Shown in pieces: positions 1-8,364 of a stretch of 64,000 nt of DNA. The notes under the pieces were generated by a model. That model saw only the letters and a program-made list of their open reading frames with translations. It made no database searches and had not been told where the DNA came from. This DNA comes from Pseudarthrobacter sp. NamE2 (GTDB taxonomy: Bacteria > Actinomycetota > Actinomycetes > Actinomycetales > Micrococcaceae): positions 1-64,000 of the forward strand of contig NZ_VAHN01000016.1 of the NCBI RefSeq assembly GCF_005796205.1, in the 5' to 3' direction. A program made the translations under genes and the position numbers. The stretch's first letter is position 1. Each line of letters opens with the position of its first letter.

Positions 1-212
1 AGGAACCACCCCAATGGCCGCCGGGTGTGGTGCGGTCGCGGGGGCCTAACGGTATCCGGCCGGCACGAGCAGCAGAAAGTACTGGTGCGCCGGGAGTAGG
101 CGGCGACGGCACCTCGGCCAAAGTGGGAGTCTCGGCACTGGAAGATGCCCTGAAACGCGCCGCTCCCACATGCGTGACCGAGGGCGCGGTCGACTACCTC
201 TTCTGCGCATAG
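1..212 (+). CDS. possible 3' end of a gene entering from the left
   Basis: One plus-strand frame is open from the left edge of the window to a TAG at 210-212. Its last third reads like protein (ending SALEDALKRAAPTCVTEGAVDYLFCA), while the first half has poor codon character for this GC-rich genome. I recognise no family. It could be the tail of an upstream gene or a chance open frame. No ribosome binding site supports the internal GTG at 27 as a separate start. Confidence 0.22.
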   Translation, partial: EPPQWPPGVVRSRGPNGIRPARAAESTGAPGVGGDGTSAKVGVSALEDALKRAAPTCVTEGAVDYLFCA

Positions 213-243
213 GCCACAGCGGGGGCCACTGCGGTAGCGAGCG

Positions 244-864
244 CTAAGGCCGGTGATGCTCAATCAGCCAGCCTGCCATCTGCTGCGCACGCTTGTTGGC
301 CTGCATGTCGCCCTCGGTGGCGGAAATGATGGAGCCCTTCATGAGGATGTGCCAGGACCGGGCGAACTCCTCCGGACGGGCCAGCCCGGCCTCCTCGGCA
401 AGGGCCTGCACGTGGCCCCTGATCCGTGCCAGGTAGTCGATGCTGGCCTGGCCGAGCGGGTGGGCGGGCCCCATCTCCAGCAGGACGTTGATAAAGGAGC
501 ATGCTTCGAAGTCCTCCCGGAGGAACCAGTCCCCAAAGACATCGAAGATGGCCAGCAATTGTTGCTCGGGGGTGCTGCCGCGGCGGCGGGCCTCAGAAAC
601 GATGGCGTTAACCGTCCACTGTTTGTCCCGTTGCTCGAGGAACGCGAGAACCAGGGAATCCTTGGACGGAAAGTGGCGATAAAATGTCGCCTTCGCAACC
701 CCGGAACGCTCAATCAGTTCATTGACCCCCACGTCGCGGACACCGCGCCGGGAGAATAGCTCGTACGCGACCGCCAGGATCTTCTCAACAGAACCCGCAG
801 GGGTGATCGCCCCCTCCGCCTCAACTGGCAAAGGAGCCGGCGTGGGGCCTGCCTCGGGATTCAT
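244..864 (-). CDS. TetR/AcrR-family transcriptional repressor
   Basis: A 206-residue one-component regulator. The N-terminal HTH (about residues 25-75) has the typical TetR recognition segment RSGVAKATFYRHFPSKDSL at about 53-71. The remaining 130 residues form the usual helical ligand-binding and dimerisation domain, and the length is normal for the family. It stands alone. Downstream on the same strand nothing is seen before the window edge, and a small plus-strand gene lies behind it. A palindrome at 911-926, about 50 bp upstream of the ATG, is a likely autoregulatory operator. The ligand and other targets cannot be read from sequence. Confidence 0.9.
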   Translation of the reverse strand: MNPEAGPTPAPLPVEAEGAITPAGSVEKILAVAYELFSRRGVRDVGVNELIERSGVAKATFYRHFPSKDSLVLAFLEQRDKQWTVNAIVSEARRRGSTPEQQLLAIFDVFGDWFLREDFEACSFINVLLEMGPAHPLGQASIDYLARIRGHVQALAEEAGLARPEEFARSWHILMKGSIISATEGDMQANKRAQQMAGWLIEHHRP

Positions 865-910
865 CGCCCTCTAAGTCTACTCGGGAGGGGAAAGCTCGGG
901 ACTTTGGAAA

Positions 911-926
911 GACAGACTGGTCTGCC
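911..926. promoter_or_regulatory. palindromic operator candidate upstream of the TetR gene
   Basis: GACAGACTGGTCTGCC has CAGAC/GTCTG arms around a TG centre, a size and symmetry typical of TetR/AcrR operators. It lies in the divergent region between the tetR-type gene (start 864) and the small plus-strand gene (start 1011), so it could control both. Assignment to this regulator is inferred from position. Confidence 0.4.
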
Positions 927-1010
927 CCGCTGTAGGGTTGCTGTTGCGCAGTACTTTTGACGCCGCGGCGGCCGCCCCCGGTCACTTCGGGATGGTGCAA
1001 GGAGGCCCCA

Positions 1011-1277
1011 ATGTCAGCAGAGCGGATGTTCCAGAGCGTAGCGTCCGATCCCGATCCGTGGATGGACAGCGACACGCCTGCCGAGATCCGGCAGTTCGCC
1101 CTAGAATCCCTCCGCTGGCAGGCCCAGGAAATCATCGACGAACTGCTGGTCAGCAAGGAACCAGGCGAAGAACTTTCCCGGGCAAGGCTGCGCCGCTGCG
1201 TGGCCAGGAACCCGGGCCGCCCCGAACGGGCACTCCTCGAGCAACTCACGGCCAACAGGGAACATCCCGGGCTGTAG
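1011..1277 (+). CDS. conserved-looking small protein, function unknown (88 aa)
   Basis: The ATG at 1011 is preceded by an AAGGAGG Shine-Dalgarno at 999-1005, which favours it over the in-frame ATG at 957. The protein is soluble, charged and helical, beginning MSAERMFQSVASDPDPW. Its C-terminal part, ARLRRCVARNPGRPERALLEQL, resembles the N-terminal region of the EAL-domain protein at 51566-52624 (RQRLSNNLDQNPGVPERALLEYL), suggesting a short shared module. No catalytic motif or membrane segment is visible. It is divergent from the TetR gene and convergent with panC. I cannot name a family. Confidence 0.6.
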   Translation: MSAERMFQSVASDPDPWMDSDTPAEIRQFALESLRWQAQEIIDELLVSKEPGEELSRARLRRCVARNPGRPERALLEQLTANREHPGL

Positions 1278-1300
1278 CCCGAAAACCTGCGCATGGCCCG

Positions 1301-2203
1301 TCAGGAACTCAGCGGGACGTTGTCAATCAGCCGTACCGGCCCCACCTTGGCCGCGATGAGCGCAAGCGCTTCCCCCCGGAACGGGGTTTCGCGGCAGTTT
1401 TCAGCGAGTGGTTCCAGTGTGGCCGGATCAACAACATCGAAGTAGTCCAGGGCCACCAGGGGCTGGGACTCGACCAGGGCTACGGCGGAGTCCAGGTCGA
1501 GCGGTTCCCGGGCAGCAGCCCGCTCCTCCAGCAAGTGCAGCGCCCGGGACAGTACCAGCGCGGCTTCCCGCTCGTCGTCGGACAGGAAACGGTTGCGGCT
1601 GGACAATGCCAGGCCGTCGGCGGAACGGACCGTAGGTACCCCAACAATCTCTACCGGAAAGTTCAGGTCCGCCACCATACGCCGCACCAAAGCCAGCTGC
1701 TGCGCGTCCTTCTGCCCGAAATAGGCACGGTAGGCGGGAAGACCGGCCCCGGCCACGCCGGCTGCAGGCAGGCCATAATGAAGCAGCTTCGCCACCACGG
1801 TGAGGGCGCCGTCGAAATGCCCCGGGCGGGAGGCGCCTTCCCACTTCTCCCCCAGGCGCCCGGACGTGATCCGCACCAGCGGCTCGCCGCCCGGATACAC
1901 CTCCTCTACAGACGGCGCGAAAGCCAGGTCCACCCCTTCGGCTTCCAGCAACGCGAGGTCGGCGTCGAGGGTGCGCGGATAGCGGTCCAGGTCCACTGCA
2001 TCCCCGAACTGGAGCGGGTTGACGAAGACGGTGGCCACCACTACATCGTTCTGCCCGACAGCGGCGCGGGCCAAGGCCGCATGCCCCTCGTGGAGTGCGC
2101 CCATGGTGGGCACCAGCCCCTGGGAGGTGCCGGCCTTGGCAGTAAGGAGGCGCGCGCTCTCAGTGTGCAATTCGGCAACGGTGGTGACGAGTTTGATGGG
2201 CAT
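1301..2203 (-). CDS. panC: pantothenate synthetase
   Basis: ATP-dependent condensation of pantoate and beta-alanine to pantothenate in coenzyme A synthesis; cytosolic. The 300-residue protein has the ATP-binding HIGH-type motif [11 protein letters not shown] (31-41), GQKDAQQ, and the late SSRN segment (ALSSRNRFL) of the family. Its start lies 2 bp after the end of the DUF2520 gene, so it is the last cistron of the long minus-strand folate/envelope cluster. No panB or panD is in the window. Length and motifs are complete. Confidence 0.96.
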   Translation of the reverse strand: MPIKLVTTVAELHTESARLLTAKAGTSQGLVPTMGALHEGHAALARAAVGQNDVVVATVFVNPLQFGDAVDLDRYPRTLDADLALLEAEGVDLAFAPSVEEVYPGGEPLVRITSGRLGEKWEGASRPGHFDGALTVVAKLLHYGLPAAGVAGAGLPAYRAYFGQKDAQQLALVRRMVADLNFPVEIVGVPTVRSADGLALSSRNRFLSDDEREAALVLSRALHLLEERAAAREPLDLDSAVALVESQPLVALDYFDVVDPATLEPLAENCRETPFRGEALALIAAKVGPVRLIDNVPLSS

Positions 2204-2205
2204 CC

Positions 2206-3099
2206 TCAGTCCTCTTTGAGTTCCAGGGCGTTGCGCAGCCCGTCCACTTGGTCGGCTTTCAGCAGGCCGCGTCCTTCGGCGCGGACGGCTGTGGCGCGTG
2301 CCATTGCGAGGTAGGCCGCGAGCACGTCGCCATGCCCGCCGCCGTCGTACTCCCGCAATGCCTCCGCGTGCGCACGTACCGTTCCCACATCACCGCGGGC
2401 CACGGGCCCCGTCAAGGCGGACTCCCCCGAGGCCAGGGCGTTCTCCAGCGTTGCACGCAGCAGCGGGCCCAGCATGCGCTCCGGCTGCTCCACCCCCACC
2501 TCGGCCAGCAGCTGCGAGGCCTGCGCCACCAGTGTCACCAGATGGTTGGATCCGTGCGCCAGGGCGGCGTGGTACAGCGTCCGGTCCGCTTCGGCTATGG
2601 CCACGGGCTCAGCCCCCATCTCCACCACCAGGGCCTGGGCGATGGGCAGCATCGGAGCATCCGCTGTCACCCCAAAGGTGCAGTCCAGTAGCCTCGTCAG
2701 GTCAAGGCTCATCCCCGTGAACGTCATCGCAGGATGCAGCGCCAACGGGACCGCTCCGGCCGCCCGTACCGGATGCAGGACGCCCACGCCAAACCGGCCG
2801 GAGGTGTGGGCCACCAACTGGCCGGGTTGCCAGGCATCCAGCTTGGCCAGCCCCTCCACAAGCTCCGGAAGGGCGTCGTCCGGCACCGCCAGCAGCACCA
2901 GCTCGGCACGCTCCACAATGTCCTGCACGTTAAGGACGGGAACCCCGGGAAGCAGCGCTTCCGCCCGCTCACGGCTCGCGTCGGACACCGCTGACACCCC
3001 GACGACGGCGTGTTCGGCAGCGCGCAAGGCGGCACCAAGGACCGCGCCCACTTTCCCGGCGCCGATGATTCCGACGCCAAGGCGTCCGGGTTTAGCCAT
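2206..3099 (-). CDS. Rossmann-like DUF2520-domain protein
   Basis: A 297-residue putative NAD(P)-binding protein. The N-terminal Rossmann fold has GIIGAGKVG near residues 10-18. The C-terminal helical half is of the DUF2520 type ([23 protein letters not shown] segment). I place the start at the ATG at 3099, which has an AAGGAAGG ribosome site and overlaps the upstream PH-protein stop by 8 bp; a longer frame to 3138 lacks a ribosome site. The family commonly sits directly before panC, as here, but its substrate is not established. Confidence is high for family, low for reaction. Confidence 0.9.
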   Translation of the reverse strand: MAKPGRLGVGIIGAGKVGAVLGAALRAAEHAVVGVSAVSDASRERAEALLPGVPVLNVQDIVERAELVLLAVPDDALPELVEGLAKLDAWQPGQLVAHTSGRFGVGVLHPVRAAGAVPLALHPAMTFTGMSLDLTRLLDCTFGVTADAPMLPIAQALVVEMGAEPVAIAEADRTLYHAALAHGSNHLVTLVAQASQLLAEVGVEQPERMLGPLLRATLENALASGESALTGPVARGDVGTVRAHAEALREYDGGGHGDVLAAYLAMARATAVRAEGRGLLKADQVDGLRNALELKED

Positions 3100-4780
3100 G
3101 CTTCGGGCCTTCCTTGGTTTGGGTTTCGACAGGCTCAACCACCGGCGGGGTTTCGGGAGGCTCGACCACCGGTTGAGGGGCTTCGACGGCTTCAGCCAGT
3201 GGCGGGGCTACCTGCCGGAGCCACTGTTCCGTTGTTTGCCGCTTCCGTGCAAGCCGGGCACGCGCCGACTGTTGATCGAACAAGGCGAGGGCCTCGTCCA
3301 CCCCTGCCTGGGCAAGCCGCGGCGTGACCGGCCCCGCGGTTGTATGCAGCACCAGGTCGGCGACGCCGAAACGCCTCGCCAGCGGCCCCTGCTGGAGGGC
3401 CATGGACTGGGTGCGCTGGTGCGGCACCACCACCAACTCCCGCCACCAGCGGCCGGAACGGAGAAGCAGCGCTGTGCCGGTGGCCGTGAAGCCGTTTCTG
3501 CGCCAGCCAAGCGGCGCAAGGAACCGGGCCCGCCGCGGAGTGGTGACGTAGCCGCCGTCGGAATCAAGGCCTGCCAGCCCGGCAGTGAACACGTCGGCAG
3601 GGTGGTCGGACCCGGGATCCGGAAGCACCAGGGCGAGCATGCTCATCACGTCGTCCAGCCGTCCCACAGGCAGCAGCGTGGTCCGCGAGGTGCCCTCCCC
3701 TGCGTTGTCAACCAGGCCGTAGCCGGCCACGTTGACCTGCATCCGGTACCAGCCGAACGGGCGCCACAGCGGCGGCTGCGTAATCTTGAGCGCCTGGATC
3801 CTGCCCGGCGGCAGCGTCTGCGCCTGTGTATCCAGCAGTCCGTACCGCAGCCGGATGCCGTCGGGCGAAATGGCTGCCGTGAAGTTGTAGCCCTTGTTGA
3901 ACAGGCTCCAGTAGCTGGCAGCAAGGCCCAGCGCGGCCGGGATGAGGTAGAGGTAGAAGGCGCTGCTTTCCGTCAGGACCGAAAGAACCACGGACACCAC
4001 GGCGCCCAGCGCCACGAAGAAGCTCTGCTCGCTGAGCAGCAGCGATCCGACAAGGCGCGACGGCGGCACGGCAAGGACCGGAAATTCCGGCGCCTCGGGC
4101 ACGGCCTCACCGGGACTCCCGGTGCCGGCGGTGACGCCTGCGGCGCGGGCGAGGATGGTGGCCCGGAGTTGCCGGGCGTCCTCAATCTTGAGGTAGGCAA
4201 GGCGCACGGCCGATTCCCCGGCGTCGGCCACCTCGAACTTGAGTTCGGCGAGGCCGAAGATCCGGGCAAGGAGGGGCTGCACGATGTCGATGGCCTGCAC
4301 CCGGTCCAGCCGGGCCTGCCGCTGCTGCCGGAACAGGAGCCCGGTGTTGACCCGGACGTAGCCGCCGGACACCTGGTACTTGGTGAAGTACCAGGTCAGG
4401 ACGAAGCCCAGCACAGCGATCAGGAGCACTACCCCGCCGCCGGCCAGCAGGAACGGTGCACGGCCCGCCAGCTCGTCCTGGAACACCGGCCTGCCCTGCA
4501 ACGAGCGCTCGAAGATGTCGCGGCCAAAGAAGAAAGCGATGGCTGCCAAAGCCACCCAGCCCCGCACAAAGGGCGACGCCGGGTGAACACGCAGCCATTC
4601 GCCGTCGGACGCTGTACTGCCAACTGCCGGAGCCGGGCCGGGGCCGGGGCCGGGAAAGGGACCGGTGCCGGAACGCGGACCCGCGCCCCGGAGAGGTTCC
4701 GGGCCGGGAAGAGGTTCCGTGCCGCGAACCGGCTGTCCTGCCGGCGCGCCTGGTTCCGGGAACCGCCCCTCAGCGGTCAC
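3092..4780 (-). CDS. large PH-domain (bPH2/DUF304, YdbT-like) membrane protein
   Basis: A 562-residue protein starting at a GTG that overlaps the upstream stop (GTGA). It has a Gly/Pro-rich N-terminus (about 1-55), two hydrophobic segments near 70-130, a bacterial PH-like region (YQVSGGYVRVNTGLLFRQQRQARLDRVQAIDIVQPLLARIFGLAELKFEVA), a second membrane pair near 230-285, and two further PH-like repeats (GIRLRYGLLDTQAQTLPPGRIQAL; TAGPVTPRLAQAGV). This is the three-repeat architecture of YdbT-type proteins, paired with the smaller YdbS-type partner immediately upstream. Role in the envelope is unproven. Confidence 0.85.
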   Translation of the reverse strand: MTAEGRFPEPGAPAGQPVRGTEPLPGPEPLRGAGPRSGTGPFPGPGPGPAPAVGSTASDGEWLRVHPASPFVRGWVALAAIAFFFGRDIFERSLQGRPVFQDELAGRAPFLLAGGGVVLLIAVLGFVLTWYFTKYQVSGGYVRVNTGLLFRQQRQARLDRVQAIDIVQPLLARIFGLAELKFEVADAGESAVRLAYLKIEDARQLRATILARAAGVTAGTGSPGEAVPEAPEFPVLAVPPSRLVGSLLLSEQSFFVALGAVVSVVLSVLTESSAFYLYLIPAALGLAASYWSLFNKGYNFTAAISPDGIRLRYGLLDTQAQTLPPGRIQALKITQPPLWRPFGWYRMQVNVAGYGLVDNAGEGTSRTTLLPVGRLDDVMSMLALVLPDPGSDHPADVFTAGLAGLDSDGGYVTTPRRARFLAPLGWRRNGFTATGTALLLRSGRWWRELVVVPHQRTQSMALQQGPLARRFGVADLVLHTTAGPVTPRLAQAGVDEALALFDQQSARARLARKRQTTEQWLRQVAPPLAEAVEAPQPVVEPPETPPVVEPVETQTKEGPKHG

Positions 4781-5289
4781 AGCCCTGCCAGCCTGGCTTC
4801 GCCCCGGGCCGCCAGCTGTTCGCGAAGCCGGGCACCTTCAGCGGCGGGCAGGCCGGGAATTTTGGCGTTGGTGCCTGGCGAGGCCGTGTGGAGCTTGAGT
4901 GTGCACAGGCCGAGTCCGCGCTCCACCGGACCCACGCCGATGTCCACGTACTGCATGCGTCCGTAAGGGACAGCCATGGTGCGCTGGAAAAAGATCCCGC
5001 CCCGGATCAGGAGGTCATCGTCGCGTTCCGCGTAACCGATGGCGCGGACCTGGCGGGGAATCAGCACCAGCCGCCAGATGGCGGCCACCAGCATGACGGC
5101 GGGGGCAGCGACGGCCAGCCACAGCGGGGGCCACACCCACCAGCCCCGGAGGACGAAGACCAGCGGCAGGCAAAGGAGGAGCACCGTGACCAGGTTCCCC
5201 ACGGCCCATTCGACGAGCCGGACGGTGACGTACTTGGGTGACACCCGCTGCCAGACGATCCCCGGCGGATCAATCGCCTCGGTATGCAT
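4777..5289 (-). CDS. small PH-domain (YdbS-like) membrane protein
   Basis: A 170-residue partner of the larger PH protein. The start is taken at the ATG at 5289 (MHTEAIDPPGIVWQRVSPKYV), which overlaps the DUF3180 gene by 20 bp; the frame is open to 5391 but the extension is the antisense-like tail of the upstream gene. Two adjacent hydrophobic helices (about 20-75) precede one bPH2 domain containing the family signature RDDDLLIRGGIFFQRTMAVPYGRMQYVDIGVGPVERGLGL. It is translationally coupled to the following gene through a GTGA overlap. Confidence 0.88.
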   Translation of the reverse strand: MHTEAIDPPGIVWQRVSPKYVTVRLVEWAVGNLVTVLLLCLPLVFVLRGWWVWPPLWLAVAAPAVMLVAAIWRLVLIPRQVRAIGYAERDDDLLIRGGIFFQRTMAVPYGRMQYVDIGVGPVERGLGLCTLKLHTASPGTNAKIPGLPAAEGARLREQLAARGEARLAGL

Positions 5290-5815
5290 ATTCGCCTTCC
5301 CCCGTGGCTTCGCCGCGGACAACCCGTCCCGGCTTCCCGTCCACGCCCTTGGTGTCGCCATCCTCAGGCGGGATCCTGCAGAATCTTTCAACCACCAGGC
5401 CGACCACGATCATCACCAGTCCGCCGCCCGCCATGGCAAGCGCCAACCAGGTGATGCCTTGGTCGCTGCGGAGGCTCCAAATGCGCAGCTGATCCAGGAA
5501 GATGCCCACATGCCAGCCCAGCAGCACCGTGCCGGCATACGCGCAGGCCTGGGCCAGGACCAGGGTGCGCGCGGCGAGGAGGGGGTCGAGGACCGTCTTC
5601 TTCTTGCTGCTGTCCTTGAGGCTGTTGCGCCAGCGCAGGACCCGGATGCCCAGGATGAGCGTGATCACCACGATCACGCCCATGGTGGCCAGCGCTGTTG
5701 CCGGCAGGACGGGCGTTGCCATGCTGTACCTGCTGGTCACCACAGTGGCGGCCCAGCCCGCAACGGCCAGGATGATGCCGATCAGGAGGAGGCGCAGCGG
5801 GTTGATCGGTTTCAC
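5270..5815 (-). CDS. DUF3180 membrane protein
   Basis: A 181-residue integral membrane protein with four predicted helices (about 7-27, 38-60, 83-105, 125-150) and a polar C-terminal tail. DUF3180 proteins are found almost only in Actinobacteria, directly after folK, which is exactly the position here (4-bp overlap with folK). The function is unknown. The 3' end overlaps the following PH-protein start by 20 bp. Confidence 0.88.
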   Translation of the reverse strand: MKPINPLRLLLIGIILAVAGWAATVVTSRYSMATPVLPATALATMGVIVVITLILGIRVLRWRNSLKDSSKKKTVLDPLLAARTLVLAQACAYAGTVLLGWHVGIFLDQLRIWSLRSDQGITWLALAMAGGGLVMIVVGLVVERFCRIPPEDGDTKGVDGKPGRVVRGEATGEGEYAYRGD

Positions 5816-6357
5816 CGCTCCTCCACCGCCCCTGCCGTGGGCAGGCCGTCGAAGTCGCCAAAACCGTCGAAAGGTGCAAGATCGTCGATGTCTGCTGCCC
5901 GGGCCGCCAGGACACTGATGCGTTCACCTTCGAGGACCGCGGCAGGTTCGATCAGCGACCACGGGTACAGGACAAAGGCGCGGCTGGCAGCCCGGGGGTG
6001 GGGAAGGGTGAGCTGGGGATCGTCGCTGCGGACGTCGCCGTAGGTGATGATGTCGACGTCGAGCGTCCGCGGTCCCCAGCGCACCTCACGGACGCGGTGG
6101 TGCTTGTTTTCCACCGCCTGGCAGTGCGCCAGCAGTTCCAGCGGCGAAAGGCTGGTTTCCACCGTGATGACCATGTTCAGGAAATCGGGCTGGTTGGGCG
6201 GGCCGCCCACGGCCTTGGTCTGGACGATCGGCGACACGTCGAGGAGCCGCACTTCCGGCGGGTCCACCAGGTCCGCCACCGCTTCAGACAACGTGTCGTT
6301 CCGCGCCCCAAGGTTGCTGCCAAGGGCGAGGACGGCCTTGGCATAGACGGCGTTCAC
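5812..6357 (-). CDS. folK: 2-amino-4-hydroxy-6-hydroxymethyldihydropteridine pyrophosphokinase
   Basis: Transfers pyrophosphate from ATP to 6-hydroxymethyl-dihydropterin, the step before dihydropteroate synthase in folate synthesis. The 181-residue protein shows ALGSNLG (11-17) and the catalytic signature GPRTLDVDIITYGD (95-108). It overlaps folB by 4 bp and DUF3180 by 4 bp, so it is clearly co-translated within the fol operon. A short acidic C-terminal tail (DIDDLAPFDGFGDFDGL) extends past the core. Confidence 0.96.
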   Translation of the reverse strand: MNAVYAKAVLALGSNLGARNDTLSEAVADLVDPPEVRLLDVSPIVQTKAVGGPPNQPDFLNMVITVETSLSPLELLAHCQAVENKHHRVREVRWGPRTLDVDIITYGDVRSDDPQLTLPHPRAASRAFVLYPWSLIEPAAVLEGERISVLAARAADIDDLAPFDGFGDFDGLPTAGAVEER

Positions 6358-6767
6358 GCAGTGTCCCCTTCGACAGGCCTGTCCCGGTGGACCGTCTTCT
6401 CCCGGAGGACGGGCTTTTCCCGGTGGACGGTGACCGCCACGTCCCCGAAGGGAACCTCGATGGGGGCCTGCGGCTTGTGGACGGTGATGTCTACGGCCTG
6501 GAGCCGGAATTCGTCCAGCAGGCTCTCGGCGATCCGTACGGCCAGGGCCTCGATCAGGTTCAGGGGCTGCCCGGAAATCAATTCGGTAATACGCTGCGCC
6601 ACCTCACCGTAATGGGCAGTATCGCGGACGTCGTCGGACTCCGCCGCTGCGGCGAAGTCCAGGTAAAGCACTGCGTCCACAACAAAGGGCTGCCCGTCGC
6701 GGCGTTCAAAATCAAAGACGCCGTGATGGCCTACGGCGGTCACACCGGTCAGCGTAATCCTGTCCAT
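6354..6767 (-). CDS. folB: dihydroneopterin aldolase
   Basis: Converts 7,8-dihydroneopterin to 6-hydroxymethyl-dihydropterin. The core (residues 1-118) has TGVTAVGHHGVFDFERRDGQPFVVD, with the family's conserved HGV and E residues. The C-terminal 20 residues (HREKPVLREKTVHRDRPVEGD) are a repetitive charged extension, seemingly not part of the fold. A 4-bp overlap with folK and 14 bp from folP confirm the operon. Confidence 0.95.
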   Translation of the reverse strand: MDRITLTGVTAVGHHGVFDFERRDGQPFVVDAVLYLDFAAAAESDDVRDTAHYGEVAQRITELISGQPLNLIEALAVRIAESLLDEFRLQAVDITVHKPQAPIEVPFGDVAVTVHREKPVLREKTVHRDRPVEGDTA

Positions 6768-6781
6768 GGGTCCCCCGGCCC

Positions 6782-7702
6782 TTACGTGGTTGGAGACGCT
6801 GCCGCCATGCGGGCGGCAACCTTGACGGCGTCCAGGCTGGGGCCGACGTCGTGCACGCGGACCGCCCAGGCGCCGCGGTAGGCGCTGATGGCTGTGATCG
6901 CGGCGGTGGCGGCGTCGCGTTCCTCAGGCGAAGCGGACTTGCCGGCGACGGTGAGCAGCGTGCCCAGGAACCGCTTGCGGGAAGCGCCCACCAGGACCTT
7001 GTGGCCCAGGCTGTCCAGCTGGTCCAGGTTCTGCAAGAGCTCCCAGTTATGGGCGTCGTTCTTGGCAAAGCCCAGGCCCGGGTCGATGATGATCTGTTCC
7101 GGGCCGACGCCCGCGGCGTACAGCTTGTCCCGCACCCCGGCGAGCTCGGTCACAACCTCACCGGCCACGTCCGTGTATTCCGCCAGCGAGTTCATGGTGC
7201 GGGCATCGCCGCGGCGGTGGGTGAGGATGTAGGGGACCCTGGACACGGCCACGAGCTCAGCCATCTCGGGCTCGATGCTGAGGCCCGAGATGTCGTTGAT
7301 GATGGCGGCGCCGGCCTTGATGGCAGCAGCCGCCGTGGAGGCGTGGGTGGTATCGATGCTCACCAGCGCCCCGGCCTTCACCAGGGACTCAATGACCGGG
7401 AGGACACGGCGCTGTTCCTCCTCCGGACTGACGTCCTCGGCGCCGGGCCGGGTGGATTCGCCGCCGACGTCGATGATGTCCGCGCCGGCATAGAACATCC
7501 TCAGGCCGGCGGCAATGGCAGTGTCCGTGCTGGCGTGCTTGCCGCCGTCGCTGAAGGAGTCCGGGGTGACGTTCAGGATTCCCATGACCAGGGTGCGGCC
7601 GGTGGGCAGGTCTTCGAAGCGCGCCGCCGGGCGCGGTTTGCGCAGGATGGGCAGCGGCGAGGTTGCGGGCCCGGTTCCCGGGGCTGCAGCTAGTGAGTCC
7701 AT
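6782..7702 (-). CDS. folP: dihydropteroate synthase
   Basis: Condenses hydroxymethyl-dihydropterin pyrophosphate with p-aminobenzoate; the sulfonamide target. The 306-residue TIM-barrel protein carries GILNVTPDSFSDGG (41-54), the GGESTRPGA loop and the DPGLGFAKN segment, all intact. The first 30 residues are a variable Pro/Ala-rich extension, so a slightly later start cannot be excluded. It is located between folE (11 bp upstream) and folB. Confidence 0.96.
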   Translation of the reverse strand: MDSLAAAPGTGPATSPLPILRKPRPAARFEDLPTGRTLVMGILNVTPDSFSDGGKHASTDTAIAAGLRMFYAGADIIDVGGESTRPGAEDVSPEEEQRRVLPVIESLVKAGALVSIDTTHASTAAAAIKAGAAIINDISGLSIEPEMAELVAVSRVPYILTHRRGDARTMNSLAEYTDVAGEVVTELAGVRDKLYAAGVGPEQIIIDPGLGFAKNDAHNWELLQNLDQLDSLGHKVLVGASRKRFLGTLLTVAGKSASPEERDAATAAITAISAYRGAWAVRVHDVGPSLDAVKVAARMAAASPTT

Positions 7703-7713
7703 GGTCTGTGTGG

Positions 7714-8355
7714 TTACCTTCCGAGGATGAGGCTCATGGCTTCGGCACGGGTTGCCGGGTCATGAAGCTGCCCGCGGACCGCACTGGTGACGGTCTTCGC
7801 TCCGGGCTTGCGGATACCGCGCATTGACATGCACATGTGCTCGCATTCAACAACAACGATGGCGCCACGGGGGTTGAGGTGGCGGACCAGCGCTTCGACT
7901 ATCTCAGTGGTGAGCCGCTCCTGCACCTGGGGGCGGCGGGCGTAGATATCCACCAGCCGGGCCAGCTTGCTCAGCCCGGTGACTTTTCCGTCATGCGAGG
8001 GGATGTACCCCACGTGGGCCGTCCCGTGGAACGGCACCAGGTGGTGCTCGCACGTGGAATAGAAGGGGATGTCCTTGACCAGGACCAGTTCCTCATGCTC
8101 GAGGTCGAAGGTGGTGGACAGGACGTCCGCCGGATCATGGTGCAGCCCGGCAAACATCTCGGCATAGGCTTTGGCCACCCGCTTGGGGGTGTCAACCAGG
8201 CCGCCGCGGTCCGGGTCCTCGCCGATGGCCAGGAGGATCTCGCGGACGGCCGCTTCGATTCTTGGCCGGTCCACTTTATGGTGCTTTGCATGGGAGGAAC
8301 CGTCCTCCGCCAAGGATCCGGCGGAGGCGGGAACGTCGTCGTCGATGGAAGTCAC
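7714..8355 (-). CDS. folE: GTP cyclohydrolase I
   Basis: Opens folate synthesis by converting GTP to dihydroneopterin triphosphate. The 213-residue protein has the zinc/active-site motif [11 protein letters not shown] (about 101-111) with Cys and two His, and the second zinc-region motif [16 protein letters not shown]. The N-terminal 25 residues are variable. Type IA by these motifs. The start lies 9 bp after the ftsH stop, making it part of the ftsH-fol transcription unit. Confidence 0.96.
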   Translation of the reverse strand: MTSIDDDVPASAGSLAEDGSSHAKHHKVDRPRIEAAVREILLAIGEDPDRGGLVDTPKRVAKAYAEMFAGLHHDPADVLSTTFDLEHEELVLVKDIPFYSTCEHHLVPFHGTAHVGYIPSHDGKVTGLSKLARLVDIYARRPQVQERLTTEIVEALVRHLNPRGAIVVVECEHMCMSMRGIRKPGAKTVTSAVRGQLHDPATRAEAMSLILGR

Positions 8356-8364
8356 GAAGAAAGC

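Noticed and set aside
2474..4966. An 830-codon plus-strand open frame opposite the PH-domain and DUF2520 genes
   Set aside because: It is antisense to three well-supported genes, has no ribosome site, and its translation is Arg/Pro/Ser-rich without any domain. Long antisense frames are normal in DNA this GC-rich.
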